A DNA stretch of 64,000 nucleotides, from NCBI GenBank assembly GCA_024220505.1, contig JAKZZE010000022.1:950677-1014676 (forward strand). Reading direction: 5' to 3'. The position numbers and the translations under genes are program-made. The first letter of the stretch is position 1. Every line of letters begins with the position of its first letter. Below, piece after piece: positions 9,800 to 21,077 of this stretch. The DNA is from Rhizopus arrhizus (Eukaryota > Mucoromycota > Mucoromycetes > Mucorales > Rhizopodaceae). The notes beneath the pieces are model-generated. The model was given only the letters and a program-made list of their open reading frames with translations. It was not told where the DNA came from and made no database searches.

Positions 9800-10593
9800 T
9801 GTCATGTTTTGACATGTCAATAAGATACAGTTTTATCTTTCTGGACTAAATCTTTACAAATGAGTTTGTATAACAATAGAACCTGATAATTATCACTGCC
9901 CTAAACAGCCAAGTTTCACTTTCATCTCAACAGTTGATTATTGTTTAGGAAAGGGGAGTTTTAGGTAAATATAATATAGCAATCAAAGATAAAGAAATAC
10001 TGTTAGAACTTGGTATCTCTTTATTAAGATAACTATTATTAAGATTAAAACAATAAATTCTACATGTAAAAAGTGAGAGTATTTATAGACATGATACGGA
10101 TAAAGAATTAGGAAATATTTATAATCAATTTGACAGAATAGATGATTACGATTTCTAATTATTAGTTTAGCCTGTTCCTAGTTTGTATTGTCAATTATGC
10201 TATTGGGATGGTTTCAGATAACTCTGGACATATAACTATTTAAGGAGACGGTACGGATGAATATAAAGACTTTTAGTTCCGATTGGATATCATTGCTAAC
10301 AATAATATCTCAGTCAGGATAAATGTTTTCATGACTAATGATGATCCGGTAAGTAATCGTCATTCCTTATTCAACATGCTCATACTATCACTAAACTATA
10401 TTACAACCATGTCATCTTATTTGACTATGTGAAGTTAATATGAATAAAGCTTAATATAAAAATCTAATCAAAGTATTTTATTGATCTGTGTTGGGAATAA
10501 TGTTATAAATGATTCCAAGTTATGTCAACATAGTATTCAGGATCATATCTGATTCCTTTTACTAAAATAAAGTGACTATAATCTTATGTATCC
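9800..10593. other. Partial LTR (9800-9945) and AT-rich DNA without genes
   Basis: Positions 9800 to about 9945 are an inverted, partial copy of the solo LTR at 61431-61770. The shared part starts TGTCATGTTTTGACATGTCA and includes the stretch with GATAATTATCACTGCCCTAA. Similarity stops near 9945. From there to 10593 I see no gene, tRNA or clear repeat. Confidence 0.6.
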
Positions 10594-11162
10594 TTAACAG
10601 AATCCAGATACATGAGGGCTTGATAAAATACGTCGCAGGAGCGGCTCGAATGCAAGGTTGAACAGAACCGGCGAGATGGGGTCACCCTGTCTGAGGCCTC
10701 TACGCTGGGGAACCGGTGGAGAAAGAAAGTCATTGATATTGAGGTGGAGATTAGTGTTGAAAAACAGCGTTGAAAGGCAGTTGATGATAGAAGAAGGAAA
10801 ACCAAAGCGGTGGAGGACTTGACATAAATAGGCGGGATGGACCCGGTCATATGCCTTCTCATGATCCAGCAATAGTCCGATGGCAGTAGGCAACGTGAGG
10901 CGGGCATGTTCCATTATGAGTTTCACCAATAATCCATTGTCAGCAATGAACTTCCCTCCTAAGAATCCTGTTTGATAAGGATTAATCAGTTTTGAAGCGC
11001 ATTTCACTATACGGGCATTAAGGAGTCTAGTGAAGACCTTAACATCCGTGTTAATCAGTGAGATAGGCCGCCAGTTCTTGAGATCTTTGAGGTCCTCCTT
11101 TTTGGGAAGTAGAGATACAGAAGTACCAAACCATGAAGCTGGGAAAATCCCTTTGGAAAAAG
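10594..11162 (-). pseudogene. LINE (non-LTR) reverse transcriptase fragment
   Basis: The minus-strand frame is open from 11162 to the stop at 10594 (about 190 codons) and holds the middle of a LINE reverse transcriptase. Visible motifs are LLPKKEDLKDLKNWRPISL, NPYQTGFLGGKFIADN, the catalytic-block LLLDHEKAYDRV, and RRGLRQGDPISPVLFNLAFE. The block with the YxDD catalytic aspartates, normally further C-terminal, is missing. The 5' end is cut where the repeat at 11163 begins. Both ends are truncated, so it is a dead fragment although internally unbroken. Confidence 0.88.
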
Positions 11163-11622
11163 TGTTTTAATCGCAAGATTAAGTAAAAAAATTAAACAAA
11201 AAACAATAGCAGCAATATAAAATTAAAATCCTTCTTTATTAAAGATTTCTTTATATTGCGAAAGGGCCTCGCTTTATGGATAAAAAGTTGGCATCTATTT
11301 ATATTTTTTGTGAGCGTAGATATAAAAGATATAGACTCGGTCACGATGTCGTGCTGAAGAACCAATGATTAAGCTAAAGCTTGTCGATGTTCTAATATAT
11401 GCATCTGAAGTTGAACAATAGAAATAATAACCAGTCAATTAACTTTGATCTAATTACTTTTGGGGTTGACAATTGATTAGACTCTCTAGGATTACAGATA
11501 TTGATCTTATTGTTCTAAATTTGGAAAAGTGTGGAATTGTTCAATCATAGTTTAATCTTTTGTGTATCGTTATTTATTTTAATAAATCTGATATCATATA
11601 GAAAATAACTATGTTTACAACA
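11163..11622 (-). repeat. 460-bp TG...CA repeat (family X), inverted copy
   Basis: This repeat is the reverse complement of 56529-56990 and 62514-62975. It starts TGTTTTAATCGCAAG and ends GTTTACAACA on the plus strand, giving TG...CA ends typical of LTRs. The flanks do not show a matching short duplication. It abuts the LINE fragment exactly, so it inserted into or recombined with it. Confidence 0.8.
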
Positions 11623-11679
11623 ATGTTTTTTATTTATAAGAATACATGCTTTTAAAAAAATCTTAAAAATAGTTAAAAC

Positions 11680-11808
11680 CTAAAAATTCGTACAATTGCC
11701 TCGTCGTTTGATAACAGCAGCAATTCGTTTTGGCATGCTTTCGTAGTATAACTGCATATCAGTTTCAGTAAAAGAGTTCCACTCTTTATCAATTCTTTTC
11801 CAAAGATC
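11680..11808 (-). pseudogene. Tc1-like transposase C-terminal fragment
   Basis: The minus strand reads about 43 codons: DLWKRIDKEWNSFTETDMQL, then YYESMPKRIAAVIKRRG and a stop at 11680-11682. This matches the C-terminal end of Tc1-type transposases such as element B (YIDSMPARIQEVINKKGG). The 5' side is cut at 11809 by a solo LTR and does not resume on the far side. Confidence 0.8.
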
Positions 11809-12376
11809 TGTTGTATAATGGTTAAGGTAATAAAATAAAAGGTAGAAACAAAAATAAAGAAACAGTGTAGGTACTTTTTGAGACTGATCTTTATTTCAGT
11901 TTAAGTTATAGTAAAAATTATTCTAATTGAAGACAGGTATTTATATCTTATTGAGTGAGTGGCTTGATATCTTCTATTGTAAGCGTTCTTCTAATATTCA
12001 GGTACTTTAGCAAGTTTCATCTATAATTATGATTATGAAAACTTTTCATTTGTTCTTTTGTATGTTTGTCATAGATTATCTTTTATTCTGGGAATTTCTC
12101 ACTGATTTGAATAAGGTTATTTTACGCGTTATTTCAATTATGTGAAAGATTAGCAATATTCCTGATATTGGATTGGATTTTGTTATTTTAGTTGATACTT
12201 CTTCTTATTAAAGAACTCTCATTAATACAAAACATATTCTAAAAGAATATGTTTAATTGGAATTGATTGTATAATCTTATTTAAATAAACTTATATTTTT
12301 ATTTTATTTAATTATGATCTTGTATTAAGACTTATGTTTATCGATGTCAATTACAATCGGTTGCTGTTCTACAACA
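11809..12376. repeat. 568-bp solo LTR-like repeat with inverted ends
   Basis: It begins TGTTGTATAATGG and ends CTGTTCTACAACA, so its ends carry a 7-bp inverted repeat TGTTGTA/TACAACA. TGTTG...CAACA ends are common in Copia-type LTRs. No equal 5-bp flanks are present (AGATC versus AAGAG), so it may come from recombination. It contains no ORF. The 236 bp that follow, to 12612, are AT-rich with no recognisable feature. Confidence 0.65.
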
Positions 12377-12612
12377 AAGAGAAGATAAGTCAAGAAAAGT
12401 CAAAAGAATAAAAAGCTAGGCTTTTTATAGGCAAAAATATAAAGTTCAATTTTTACAAAATGTAAAAATGTTCGCAAAGGTTAAAAACATTGAAGTGGTT
12501 AAAAAATTATCAGAAGGTTAAAAAAATATCAAAAGTAAAAAATATATCAAATGGTTAAAAATTTGTCAAGTAGGAAAAATAATGACAATTTATAAAGTGA
12601 TTTACAAAACGT

Positions 12613-13155
12613 TGTGAGATTGGAGTTTGTAAGGTTTATATAGGGTTAAATAGGTTTGATTTAAGAGAGTCTTGATATAAGATCAAAAGTTTAGGTAGGA
12701 TTTGATTCCAAAAAGAGTAATGATTTGAATATAAGTTGCTTGAGTAAAGTGACCATCAGATCTTATAAGTAGATCAAACTGTTTTGAGTAAAGTAAAAAT
12801 AAAAAGGTAAAATAAAGATAAAATAAAATAAAAAGGATTTACAATGAAGTGTATATACTTCAAGGGACTTCTTGTTCTTGATGTTAAGTAAAATAAAAGA
12901 AAAACAAAAGAGATTTACTTTGTATGATATTTATTAAAATAATCAAAAAGTAAAGTAAATAAGTGAAGTAAAACAAAAGTTAAAAGTGAAGTAAGTCAAG
13001 AGTAAGTAAGTAAGTATAAGAAATATTGAAGTTATTTATATGTTTTTGGCTTTTCTGATTATATGCTGTTTTTGATGATTTTGTAGATATTCTGTATTTT
13101 TTTGTATTTTTCTGGATTTATCTGTATTCATACGTATTTGTTTGTATTTTTCTGG
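12613..13155 (-). repeat. Truncated gypsy-1-type LTR
   Basis: It starts TGTGAGATTGGAGTTTGTAA like the gypsy-1 LTRs and follows them closely, but stops at TTTTTCTGG where the left LTR of gypsy-1 begins. It lacks the last roughly 60 bp. It contains the conserved AGTGACCATCAGATCTTATAAG block (a variant of GGTGGTCACT on the other strand) and the CAATGAAGTG...CTTCAAGG block. Confidence 0.85.
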
Positions 13156-13730
13156 TGTGAGATTGGAGTTTGTAAGGTTTTTATAGTGTTAAATAGGTTT
13201 GATTTAAGAGAGTCTTGAAATAAGATCAAAGGTTTAGGTAGGATTTGATTCCAAAAAGAGTAATGATTTGAATATAAGTTCGCTTGTAATAAGTGACCAC
13301 CAGATCTTGTTAAGTAGATCAGACTGTTGTGAATAAAATAAAGTAAAAAGATAAAAAAAAAAGGGATTACAATGAAGTGTATTTGCTTCAAGGGACTTCT
13401 TGTTCTTGATAAAATAAAGAAAAACAAAAGAGATTTACTTTGTATGATATTTATTAAAATAATCAAAAAGTAAAGTAAATAAGTGAAGTAAAACAAAAGT
13501 TAAAAGTGAAGTAAGTAAGTTTTAAAAGTATAAGAAATATTGAAGTTATTTATATGTTTTTGGCTTTTCTGATTATATGCTGTTTTTGATGATTTTGTGG
13601 ATATTCTGTATTTTTTTGTATTTTTCTGGATTTATCTGTATTCATACGTATTTGTTTGTATTTTCCTGGATTTGAATTAGTTGGAGAGAGAAAAGTCAAA
13701 TGCTGCAAAAGTTTGCTGCATTGTGTTACA
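13156..13730 (-). repeat. Gypsy-1 left (3') LTR
   Basis: This is 575 bp with TG...CA ends (TGTGAGATTGG...TGTGTTACA). It holds the blocks AGTGACCACCAGATCTTGTT, TACAATGAAGTG, CTTCAAGGGACTTC and TTATATGTTTTTGG. On the element's strand the adjoining interior reads as a partly purine-rich tract ending CCACCCCGGGCATC before the LTR, the likely polypurine-tract region (about 13731-13760). It is close to the right copy at 34415-35557. Confidence 0.88.
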
Positions 13731-14552
13731 GATGCCCGGGGTGGACAAAAGTTCGTCCTCGAACGTTCCATGGCGTGGGACATGTAAGTGGGCCCAAGAG
13801 TCTTCTTGTTTTATTACTTTCTTTAGGATGGGATCGATTCGTCCCTCTATGAGTATATCTTTCAATTGGTGATGCTTGGCGTTGAGATATCTGTTGACAC
13901 TAGCTTGAGTGGCATTAGGGCGTTGGAACACGAAGTGACTCCATCGATTGACTTGTGTCGCTAATTCTTCAATAGCTTTTTGTTTCTTCTTATGGGCACG
14001 TTTGAGATCTTGTTGTGCTTTCTTATATTCTGAATATGCTTCCAGGATGTATTCTTTGGTAATATTTGCGGCTTCCATATTACCTTTTTGCCAGTCTTCT
14101 AGCAATAATTCATTCCATTCTTTGATACTTTGGTCGGAACAAGGATAATAAGGCAGTGGGTTATGTAAGGTGTTGATATGAGCAATGGTAGGTTGCAGAA
14201 TTTCTTCAAAAGAGGTTGGAGTTGGCCAATCCATGATTTGTGCTTGCTCCTTTACTCTTTCTTGGATTACCTTTGCAAAATGTATGGCACTGTTATGTGT
14301 TGTGGGTTCCATCCCTTCATCAACTTCAAGAACTAGACAATCAAATTCTTTGAAATCATCTTGACAACATTGTAGCCATTGTTCAAGAGCAATAACCAAA
14401 TCTTCGTATCCTTCTTGCTGATAAAAGGTATGAAAGTAATCCTGCAGCATGTTCTTGTAATATTCATCAGGATCAGCAAAATCTTCTTTCTTGGGTGCAT
14501 AGGGTCTCCACCAGGATCCCTTGTTATTTTCAGTGTACAGGTTTGTATTCAT
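13677..14552 (-). CDS. Gypsy-1 3' accessory protein, 291 aa
   Basis: This is an intact ORF between integrase and the 3' LTR. It begins MNTNLYTENNKGSWWRPYAP. A charged, probably coiled-coil stretch sits near residues 170-200 (EYKKAQQDLKRAHKKKQKAI). The tail FEDELLSTPGIC runs across the presumed polypurine tract, and the stop lies about 50 bp inside the LTR. The C-terminal third of the gypsy-2 integrase ORF is a clear homologue (shared WMRPYVPNRQDF/WWRPYAPKKEDF, LEGYEAL/QEGYEDL and FEDEL...GIC). It has no signal peptide or membrane span, so it does not look like an envelope protein. A 28-base A run (minus strand, 14658-14685) lies in the 145-bp gap after integrase. Function is unknown; it could be a capsid or integration cofactor. 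Confidence 0.75.
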   Translation of the reverse strand: MNTNLYTENNKGSWWRPYAPKKEDFADPDEYYKNMLQDYFHTFYQQEGYEDLVIALEQWLQCCQDDFKEFDCLVLEVDEGMEPTTHNSAIHFAKVIQERVKEQAQIMDWPTPTSFEEILQPTIAHINTLHNPLPYYPCSDQSIKEWNELLLEDWQKGNMEAANITKEYILEAYSEYKKAQQDLKRAHKKKQKAIEELATQVNRWSHFVFQRPNATQASVNRYLNAKHHQLKDILIEGRIDPILKKVIKQEDSWAHLHVPRHGTFEDELLSTPGICNTMQQTFAAFDFSLSN

Positions 14553-14697
14553 TTTCCTTTTCTTGAGTTTGTCTTCTTGGATAGATAGATGATTATATAT
14601 ATATTTTTTTTTGTAGTATTTATATTATTTCAATATTTTTGTGCTTGTGAATTTGAATTTTTTTTTTTTTTTTTTTTTTTTTTTTGTTAACAAAGTT

Positions 14698-16044
14698 TTA
14701 ATCAAAGAGTTCCTTTGTTTCATCATCTAAGACACTTGAAACAATCCGCTGATGTTCTGTTCTCCATTGGGTATTTGGTATCGAATAAGGTTTTAACCTA
14801 TTCCCATGTACTCTTCTAATTCTGGTGTCTTGTACTTCGGTATTTTTAATATGGTAAGTTCCTTTGCCTAAAACTTGGTGTATTATGTATGGTCCTTCCC
14901 ATTTGTCTTGAAGTTTTCCAGACCATGAAGTTGATAAGTAGTCTTTATATAAAAGTACAATATCTCCTAATTTGAATGGTGGCTTCAATTCTTTTCTCTG
15001 ATCGAGGATCTTGTCTTCTATCGCCTTTTTTTGTGCATTCTGTGTGGTTTTTATTGCTTTGGCTGCTTGTTCCCTAATACGATTGAGACTATGCAACTGA
15101 TGGGCAGTACGATGGAATAAAGTGGCTTCGAATTTGGGTGAATTTCGTTCATAGATCAAATGCTCCATGTCAAATGGTGTTTTAGGTTCATATCCATATG
15201 TCAGGTAGAATGGACTTTGCTTTGTAGTAGCTTATTTCATTGATCTGTAAGCGAATAAGGTAGCGGGTAAATATTGGTCCCAGTCTTTCTTTTCTTCATC
15301 TGAACGTCGTTGCAATATTTGTCCAAGAGTTTTATTGAATCGTTCTATGAGTCCATTACTCTGTGGATTGTATGGTGTGGTTGTTTTGTGTATAATTGAG
15401 TAATTCCGGCAGACTTGTCGAATTAGATCGCTAACAAAAGGCTTTCCATTATCAGAGACAATAATAGTTGGACAACCATGTCTACAAATAATTTCTTCGT
15501 ATAGGAATAACGCTATTTCCGATGCAGTTTGGAATCTCATTGGCCTGGCCTCTACATATTTTGTAAGGTAGTCAATTCCAGCAATTATATAACGATAGCC
15601 TGCTCTTGATGCTTGTACGTGCTTAACGTCTAATGCTATACGATCAAAGGGTTTCGTCGATACTGGTACTGGATACAATTCTTCATTAAGACTTTTACTT
15701 CCATGTACTTGGCATCGAGGGCATTTTTTTACGTATTCTTGGATATCTTGTGACATTTTTTCCCAGTAGTATCTTGTTGTAATTTTGTGTAGCGTATTAT
15801 TATAGGCAAGGTGTCCTCCTAAAGGATGTTGATGGTAGGTATGAATAATGTTTTCAGCCTCTTCCTTATTTAAAACTTTGCGAATGATCCCATTGGATGT
15901 GTTGTAGCGATACAATGTATCTTTATATATTGTATAATTGATTGATTCTCTTTCAAGATATTTTATCATTTTTGTTGATATGTTATCAGGTATTTTTAGT
16001 GTGAGTAAATATTGTTTCATCTTTTTCATTTTTTCTTCTTCCAT
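14698..16044 (-). pseudogene. Gypsy-1 integrase with one nonsense codon
   Basis: The frame is continuous from ATG 16044 to the stop at 14698 except for a TAA at 15234-15232, where gypsy-2 has CAA. The first 270 codons hold the zinc-binding H-x4-H (HPLGGH) and C-x2-C (CPRC) pairs and the catalytic motifs ALDVKH, VSDNGKPF and NGLIERFNKTLG, the D,D-35-E set. Past the stop come the integrase C-terminal region and a GPY/F-like module (WEGPYIIHQVLGKGTYHI). A single C-to-T change on the coding strand explains the loss. The protein ends KELFD, separate from the accessory ORF. Confidence 0.9.
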
Positions 16045-16184
16045 TGTGTGTAACTTTGTTACTGTGCTTTTGATGTGGTACTATTTCTGTAATTTTCTGT
16101 ATTAAGGTTTTGTCTGTTTGTGTGTATAATTCTTTTTTTTTGATTTTGTTTGTTTCAACTACCCTCCCAGCCTCCTTGTAGACA

Positions 16185-17367
16185 TATTGTTAGTTATTTT
16201 TCAAAACAAGCCAAAAAATCGCCTTTTTTAGATTTTTTAGTAACAATCACCTACCATATTCGTAAAAATTCTCGAAAAAATAATATTTTTATTCAAATTT
16301 CAGAGGTATTTTTTACATATTTTTTTATCATGGCATTCTTACAGTTCAAAATACGTGTCGTTGGATATCAGTATAGAAAATATGTCAAATATTATAACTA
16401 CATAGAAAAATAGCTATGTTTCCTTCGCATATTTTTTTTAACGTATTTTACAAAAGTGATTACCAGATTTGGACTTTGACTCCATATAAAGTAATCACAG
16501 CCAAAAAATAGTAAAAAAAATCGCTATTGGCCAATATCCTGCTTACTAATAGGTCGGTGTTGCTTACTTGTCATATGAATCTAAGAAAGTACATAAATGT
16601 AATAATATCTTACTTTTGTCAAGTCAGGTCTGCCTGTACTAATTCATAAATATAAATACGCTCTTTTCCCACTTACCTCGTTATTTCAATATTTATATTA
16701 CGACTGCAATTCCTTATTTCGTAACTAAGGACAATGATAAAGCGTTTATTTCTTCAGTATCCTCAAAATTTCAAGAAATTGGACAATACGTCTCTTTTAG
16801 TGGAGCTCTCTTGATTTTCCTTTACCATTAGGTATTTTTTAAGCTTTTTTTCGTATTTTTAAAGTTGTTATACTGAGATGTCCATTTTTATTGAAAAGCA
16901 AAAAAAAAAAGTGGAAATCATATATAATAATAAAAAAAAAAATGCCGATAATGCTTACTTTTACTAACATTTGACAGTTGATTAACATTTTATTGTAGAA
17001 GAATTTCAATGGCACATATTAAAATATTTGAAACAATACTATTTTCACATATCATTTTATTTTGTAATATTTTCTCAAAAAAAAAGCAACTTATTGCCTA
17101 TAGCTATATATAGATACATATATATATACTGTATATTAAATGTTTATTTTTTTGCAAAATATCGTCATGTATCCATGTGTTATTTATGGTATTGATACGA
17201 AATAACGAAGTGAATCGCTTATCGGGACGCTTCAATTTATTAAATGTTTTTTTTATAGTTGAGTCAGCAATCGTAAAGAACAAAAATATTATATAAAAGA
17301 ATTAAAAGCAGTTACAGCATATTTTTTATAATTAATGTTGATTTTTGATACAAGTTTAATAACTCTA
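16185..17367. other. AT-rich non-coding left part of the Helitron-bearing insertion
   Basis: There is no gene I can support. The 87-codon frame at 16150-16413 lacks conserved features. The stretch has many A and T runs and a TATATA patch at 17108-17130. It ends at the 3' end of the AT-hook gene. Confidence 0.5.
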
Positions 17368-19408
17368 CTAGCTGTCTTTCTTTGTAAGGTTAATTATAAA
17401 ACTGTCCATGGCTCCCTTTCCTTTACGTACGGGCTCTGTTGCTTTACGTGGTCGGCCTCGAGGGTTTTTTTGTCGGCCATTTTCCTCTCGGATTCTTTTT
17501 TCTTTTTCTTTTGCACTTAGCTTAGGTCTCCCTCTTCCTCTTACCTCTTGTGCAGAATTTGTATAGTCACTATCACTACCGCTATTGTTATTTCTGGAAT
17601 TTTCTTCATTATTTCCTTCTGCCTCAGTATTTCTCTCTTTTCCCTGAAAATTTTATAACGTTTAGTAAGATTTGTTTAAAAAACAGTTTTCATCAATATA
17701 TATATATGTACCTTCAAAGCATTTCTCTTACGTTTCAAAAGAGGTCCACTCTCATTGCGTTTGGGCTGGCTCACTTTTTCAAAAGTTCTTTCATCTATGA
17801 ATATACGACAATAGCTTAAAACTACATAAAGAAGCAAGGGTTCATTTAAAAGTAAACACTCACGATTAAAATTGTTTGCAAATGAAAAGTTAAACAAGTT
17901 TCCAAAATCTTTTGTCAACGATGCTTCCGAGTCAGCAAGAGACGCATCAGATGTAAATGAATGACTTCTATTGCCTTGAAAAGACAACACTGTAGTTCTA
18001 CTGCCTTCTTCCATAGGATCGTCTTCATTGAAGCGGCTGTTTTGACCATTTCGTATTATTTTCTGAAGAAAATCTTTTTTTTTGTTGTGAGATATACGAA
18101 AAATTTGCTTTGAATGCGCTCGCAATTATGTTTCTTACCATTGTAATTGCTTGAGTTATGTCTAGTTTGTTCCGAATTTGTACTATTTGAAGGATTTGAT
18201 GCCCTTTTGGATGATGGGATGGTCATTCCCTGCCCCTTTGATTCTTTAATAGTATCTTCTGATCCACTTCTACTAGCTTCTAAAGAGATAACAAAATAAT
18301 CAATTCATGTTTGGAGATTTTATTGTCTGGTTTGGCTATTTATGCATATTGTAATGGCTTTTTAGAAACATACCATCAAACTCTGATAAATTATTATGAG
18401 TAAAAACTTCACTATCTCTTGTCTGTTTTGCTCCCCATTGATCTTCTAACTGACTCAGATCCTCATGGTTGCTTCTCAAAATGTCTTCAGGAAAATTGTT
18501 TCTCTGATGGGTATGTCTTTCATTTATATGCGAGTTTTCACTTGAATGTCTATCATTTCTTTGCGAGTTTTCACTTGAATCAGACATACGCCTAACATAC
18601 AATAGGTTTTCTGGAGGTACATAGGGCTCATCTTCATCAGTAAAATACTGATTATATTGTCGTTCTTCGTTGTTGCCAGCGAAATTTGGAATTTCGACAT
18701 CGTCACCACGAGCTTCCTGATTTCTTCTTCGGCCTTCTTCTAAAATTTCTCTTTCATAATCATCTAGTAGATAGTAGTAATATATTTAAAAATGCGGATA
18801 TAGCACTTTTTTCAATAAATAAATTTGATCTTACCAAGCTCTTCCCTATTTGTGGTGTTTTCGTAAAATTCAGGTCCATTTGAGAATTCTTGATTCATCG
18901 ATAGGTTTACATAAAAATATCCCTCTTTAACACCCTCATTTAGTTGAAGAGGGGCAACTTGAGGATGGACCAAATCTTTTAATCTTTCTGGAACAAGTGA
19001 GATACCTGGTATGATTGTCAAAGCAAGTGCCTGCATATGGAATTTTTCTTCCACAACCCTACCCAAAAACGCTCTTACGGTTGGCTGCTGCTTCATTACG
19101 CCTGTTGCAAATAGTATTAAGGGATCTTTTCTTTCACTTGTTCTAGAGATATCCCATTCGCTATCATATCCACAAATCATCTCTTGAACTAAATTCACAT
19201 TAGCAATGACTTTTACACTATAGTTGCTATAAAGAAATCTTTTGTGAGCTTCTTGGAAACAACTGAGATTTATTGATTCAATCTGAATTAATTTATCCCA
19301 TAAACAACTTTCATTTAACCTACGCCTTATAAGGTTCGTAAAGTAAGAAATATCCTTTATCATTATTTCGATCAAACTCAATTGAATGAGGGAAAAATAC
19401 ACCGACAA
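17368..19408 (-). CDS. Six-exon gene with C-terminal AT hooks
   Basis: Proposed exons (minus): 19408-18835, 18763-18374, 18280-18139, about 18073-17864, 17795-17712 and 17643-17368 (TAG 17370-17368). Most introns have GTAAG/GTATG/GTGAGT donors and TAG/CAG acceptors; the third acceptor follows an A run and is uncertain. The total is about 560 residues. The N-terminal exon (198 codons with intron read-through) is a folded-looking domain I do not recognise (KDPLILFATGVMKQQPTVRA). The middle is Ser/Asn/acid-rich. The C-terminal exon has two AT-hook cores, RGRGRPKLS and NPRGRPRK, then KGKGAMDSFIINLTKKDS. AT hooks bind the minor groove of AT-rich DNA, so a nuclear DNA-binding role is likely. It is divergent from the 278-aa gene; whether it is Helitron cargo or host is undecided. 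Confidence 0.7.
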
Positions 19409-21077
19409 ATGTAGAAGTTATAACAGATTGCATTTTTTTTGTGTTTCTTTAAATGTTAATTGTAATGGTGTCTTTAACTTTTTCAATATAGGATTTATAT
19501 TCTAAATGCGCTAAAAAAAAAGAAATAATATATGTTGAATGAACAAGCTTATGATGGACTATATTTTTTCTTATCCTACTCTCTTAGTAAGAACGTAAGC
19601 ATTTTTTTATTTGCGTAAACTGATCAATATAAATAAGCATTTTTTTTTGTGGCGCAAATGTACTACAATCTATGAGGTAGTTTGAGAGCTTTACTCTTGA
19701 AACAGTACCACAAAAAGGCTGATATAATTAATTAAGTATGACATTTAATATTTCTAACTAATATATTTTATACGAGAATTTGTGTTAGGACAATGACAAA
19801 AGTGGCGAAACCTTTTTTTTGCTATTTACAAAGCTGACTGACTAAAAGGTTTGTAATTTTATAATATGCTAAGAAAAAATGGGTTTTCTTACATAAATAG
19901 ATACTTTTTCATTTCATATTCAATGCTAAAAAGAATTCAATCAAAAAATATGTAGGGCAGACCTGTTAATATCAAGATTTTTGTTTTCGAAGGGTGGTGG
20001 GGAGAGAGGCTTTGAACCTAAATATGGTGGTACCTTTATAGTGCTACTATGTCATCTTTCCTTTTCTTAACCGTGAATTATTGAAATAAATTGGGAATCA
20101 ATAAACGTAAATACATCATAATCAACCATGTTTGTTCATCCCATCCCTATCAATTACTTTGAATTCACCTATAGCCAAACACCGAGGGACCTATTTTATA
20201 AGTGATACACTCAAAAGGAAAATAGGTGAAATGATTGAAAATTGAAATATTATTTTTCGCTACGGCTGCTCGAGTTTTTGTCAGACTGATTGCTTTCTGA
20301 TATAAAACAATGAGTTTGATAGTTTTTGCATTTCATAAGTCAATTAATAGTATTAATTTGAGGCTTTTGTTGTTGTTTATCTAAAAAATTATTGACATTA
20401 TCTTGCACATTTCTTTTGTATTTAAAAATCATTACTTATAAACTGGATCACAGACCTCTATTTCTGCCTAAATAGTAGCTCAAATGTAACCAGAAAAATT
20501 TGTATTGTTGTTGTGTATAAAAACTGGTTTTTTCTTTTAGATGTTCTTTGTTACATGCATATCGTTTTAAGCTGGTCTTTATGTAACAACTAGACTAAGT
20601 TTGTAAAACCCAACACAGCCATAAACGCAGCCATAAACACAGCCATAAGCACAGCCATAAACACAGCCATAAACAAAGGCTTATTTTTCCCTTTTTCGTT
20701 CAAACTGTTAAGGATAGGATTGTATTGTGTTCTAACTAGTCAAACTTATACCGCTAGAAAACAATATCAGAAACTTTTCTCATCATGGTTAAAAAAAGCT
20801 TTACTGATTTATTTGATCAGAAACCATTTTAAAACATAAAAGTAATCATAATAAAAAACAGCAAATTGATATATAAAAGATATTGTTTATTTGGGTGTTC
20901 AAACATCCCCGTTCTCCAATTCCTTTTTCAATCCTTATCGAAATCGACTCTTAATCACTGATCACAAATACTTGATCAACGACGCGGCTTGAAACATAAA
21001 CTTTTTGTTGTTATTAGTATAAATATAGCAAGAAATATTGACTTTGGCGCTATTTTGTATTTAGTATTGAAAAAAAA
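19409..21077. other. Non-coding region between two divergent genes
   Basis: This 1.67-kb interval separates the starts of the AT-hook gene (minus) and the 278-aa gene (plus), so promoters for both should lie here. It is AT-rich with T and A runs and contains a 12-bp tandem repeat at 20615-20674. No conserved coding frame is seen. Confidence 0.55.
20615..20674 (+). repeat. 12-bp tandem repeat, five units
   Basis: There are five head-to-tail units of ACAGCCATAAAC with one or two substitutions (for example GCAGCCATAAAC, ACAGCCATAAGC). It lies about 400 bp upstream of the 278-aa gene start. Confidence 0.9.

Noticed and set aside
13156..13783. Minus-strand ORFs inside the LTRs (13128-13496, 13550-13783, 34384-34581)
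   Set aside because: They recur only because LTRs are repeated; no domain and no conservation beyond the LTR sequence itself.
13677..14552. Envelope gene in the 3' ORF of gypsy-1
   Set aside because: No signal peptide, no transmembrane span and no furin-like site; the charged coiled-coil composition and fusion to integrase in gypsy-2 argue against env.
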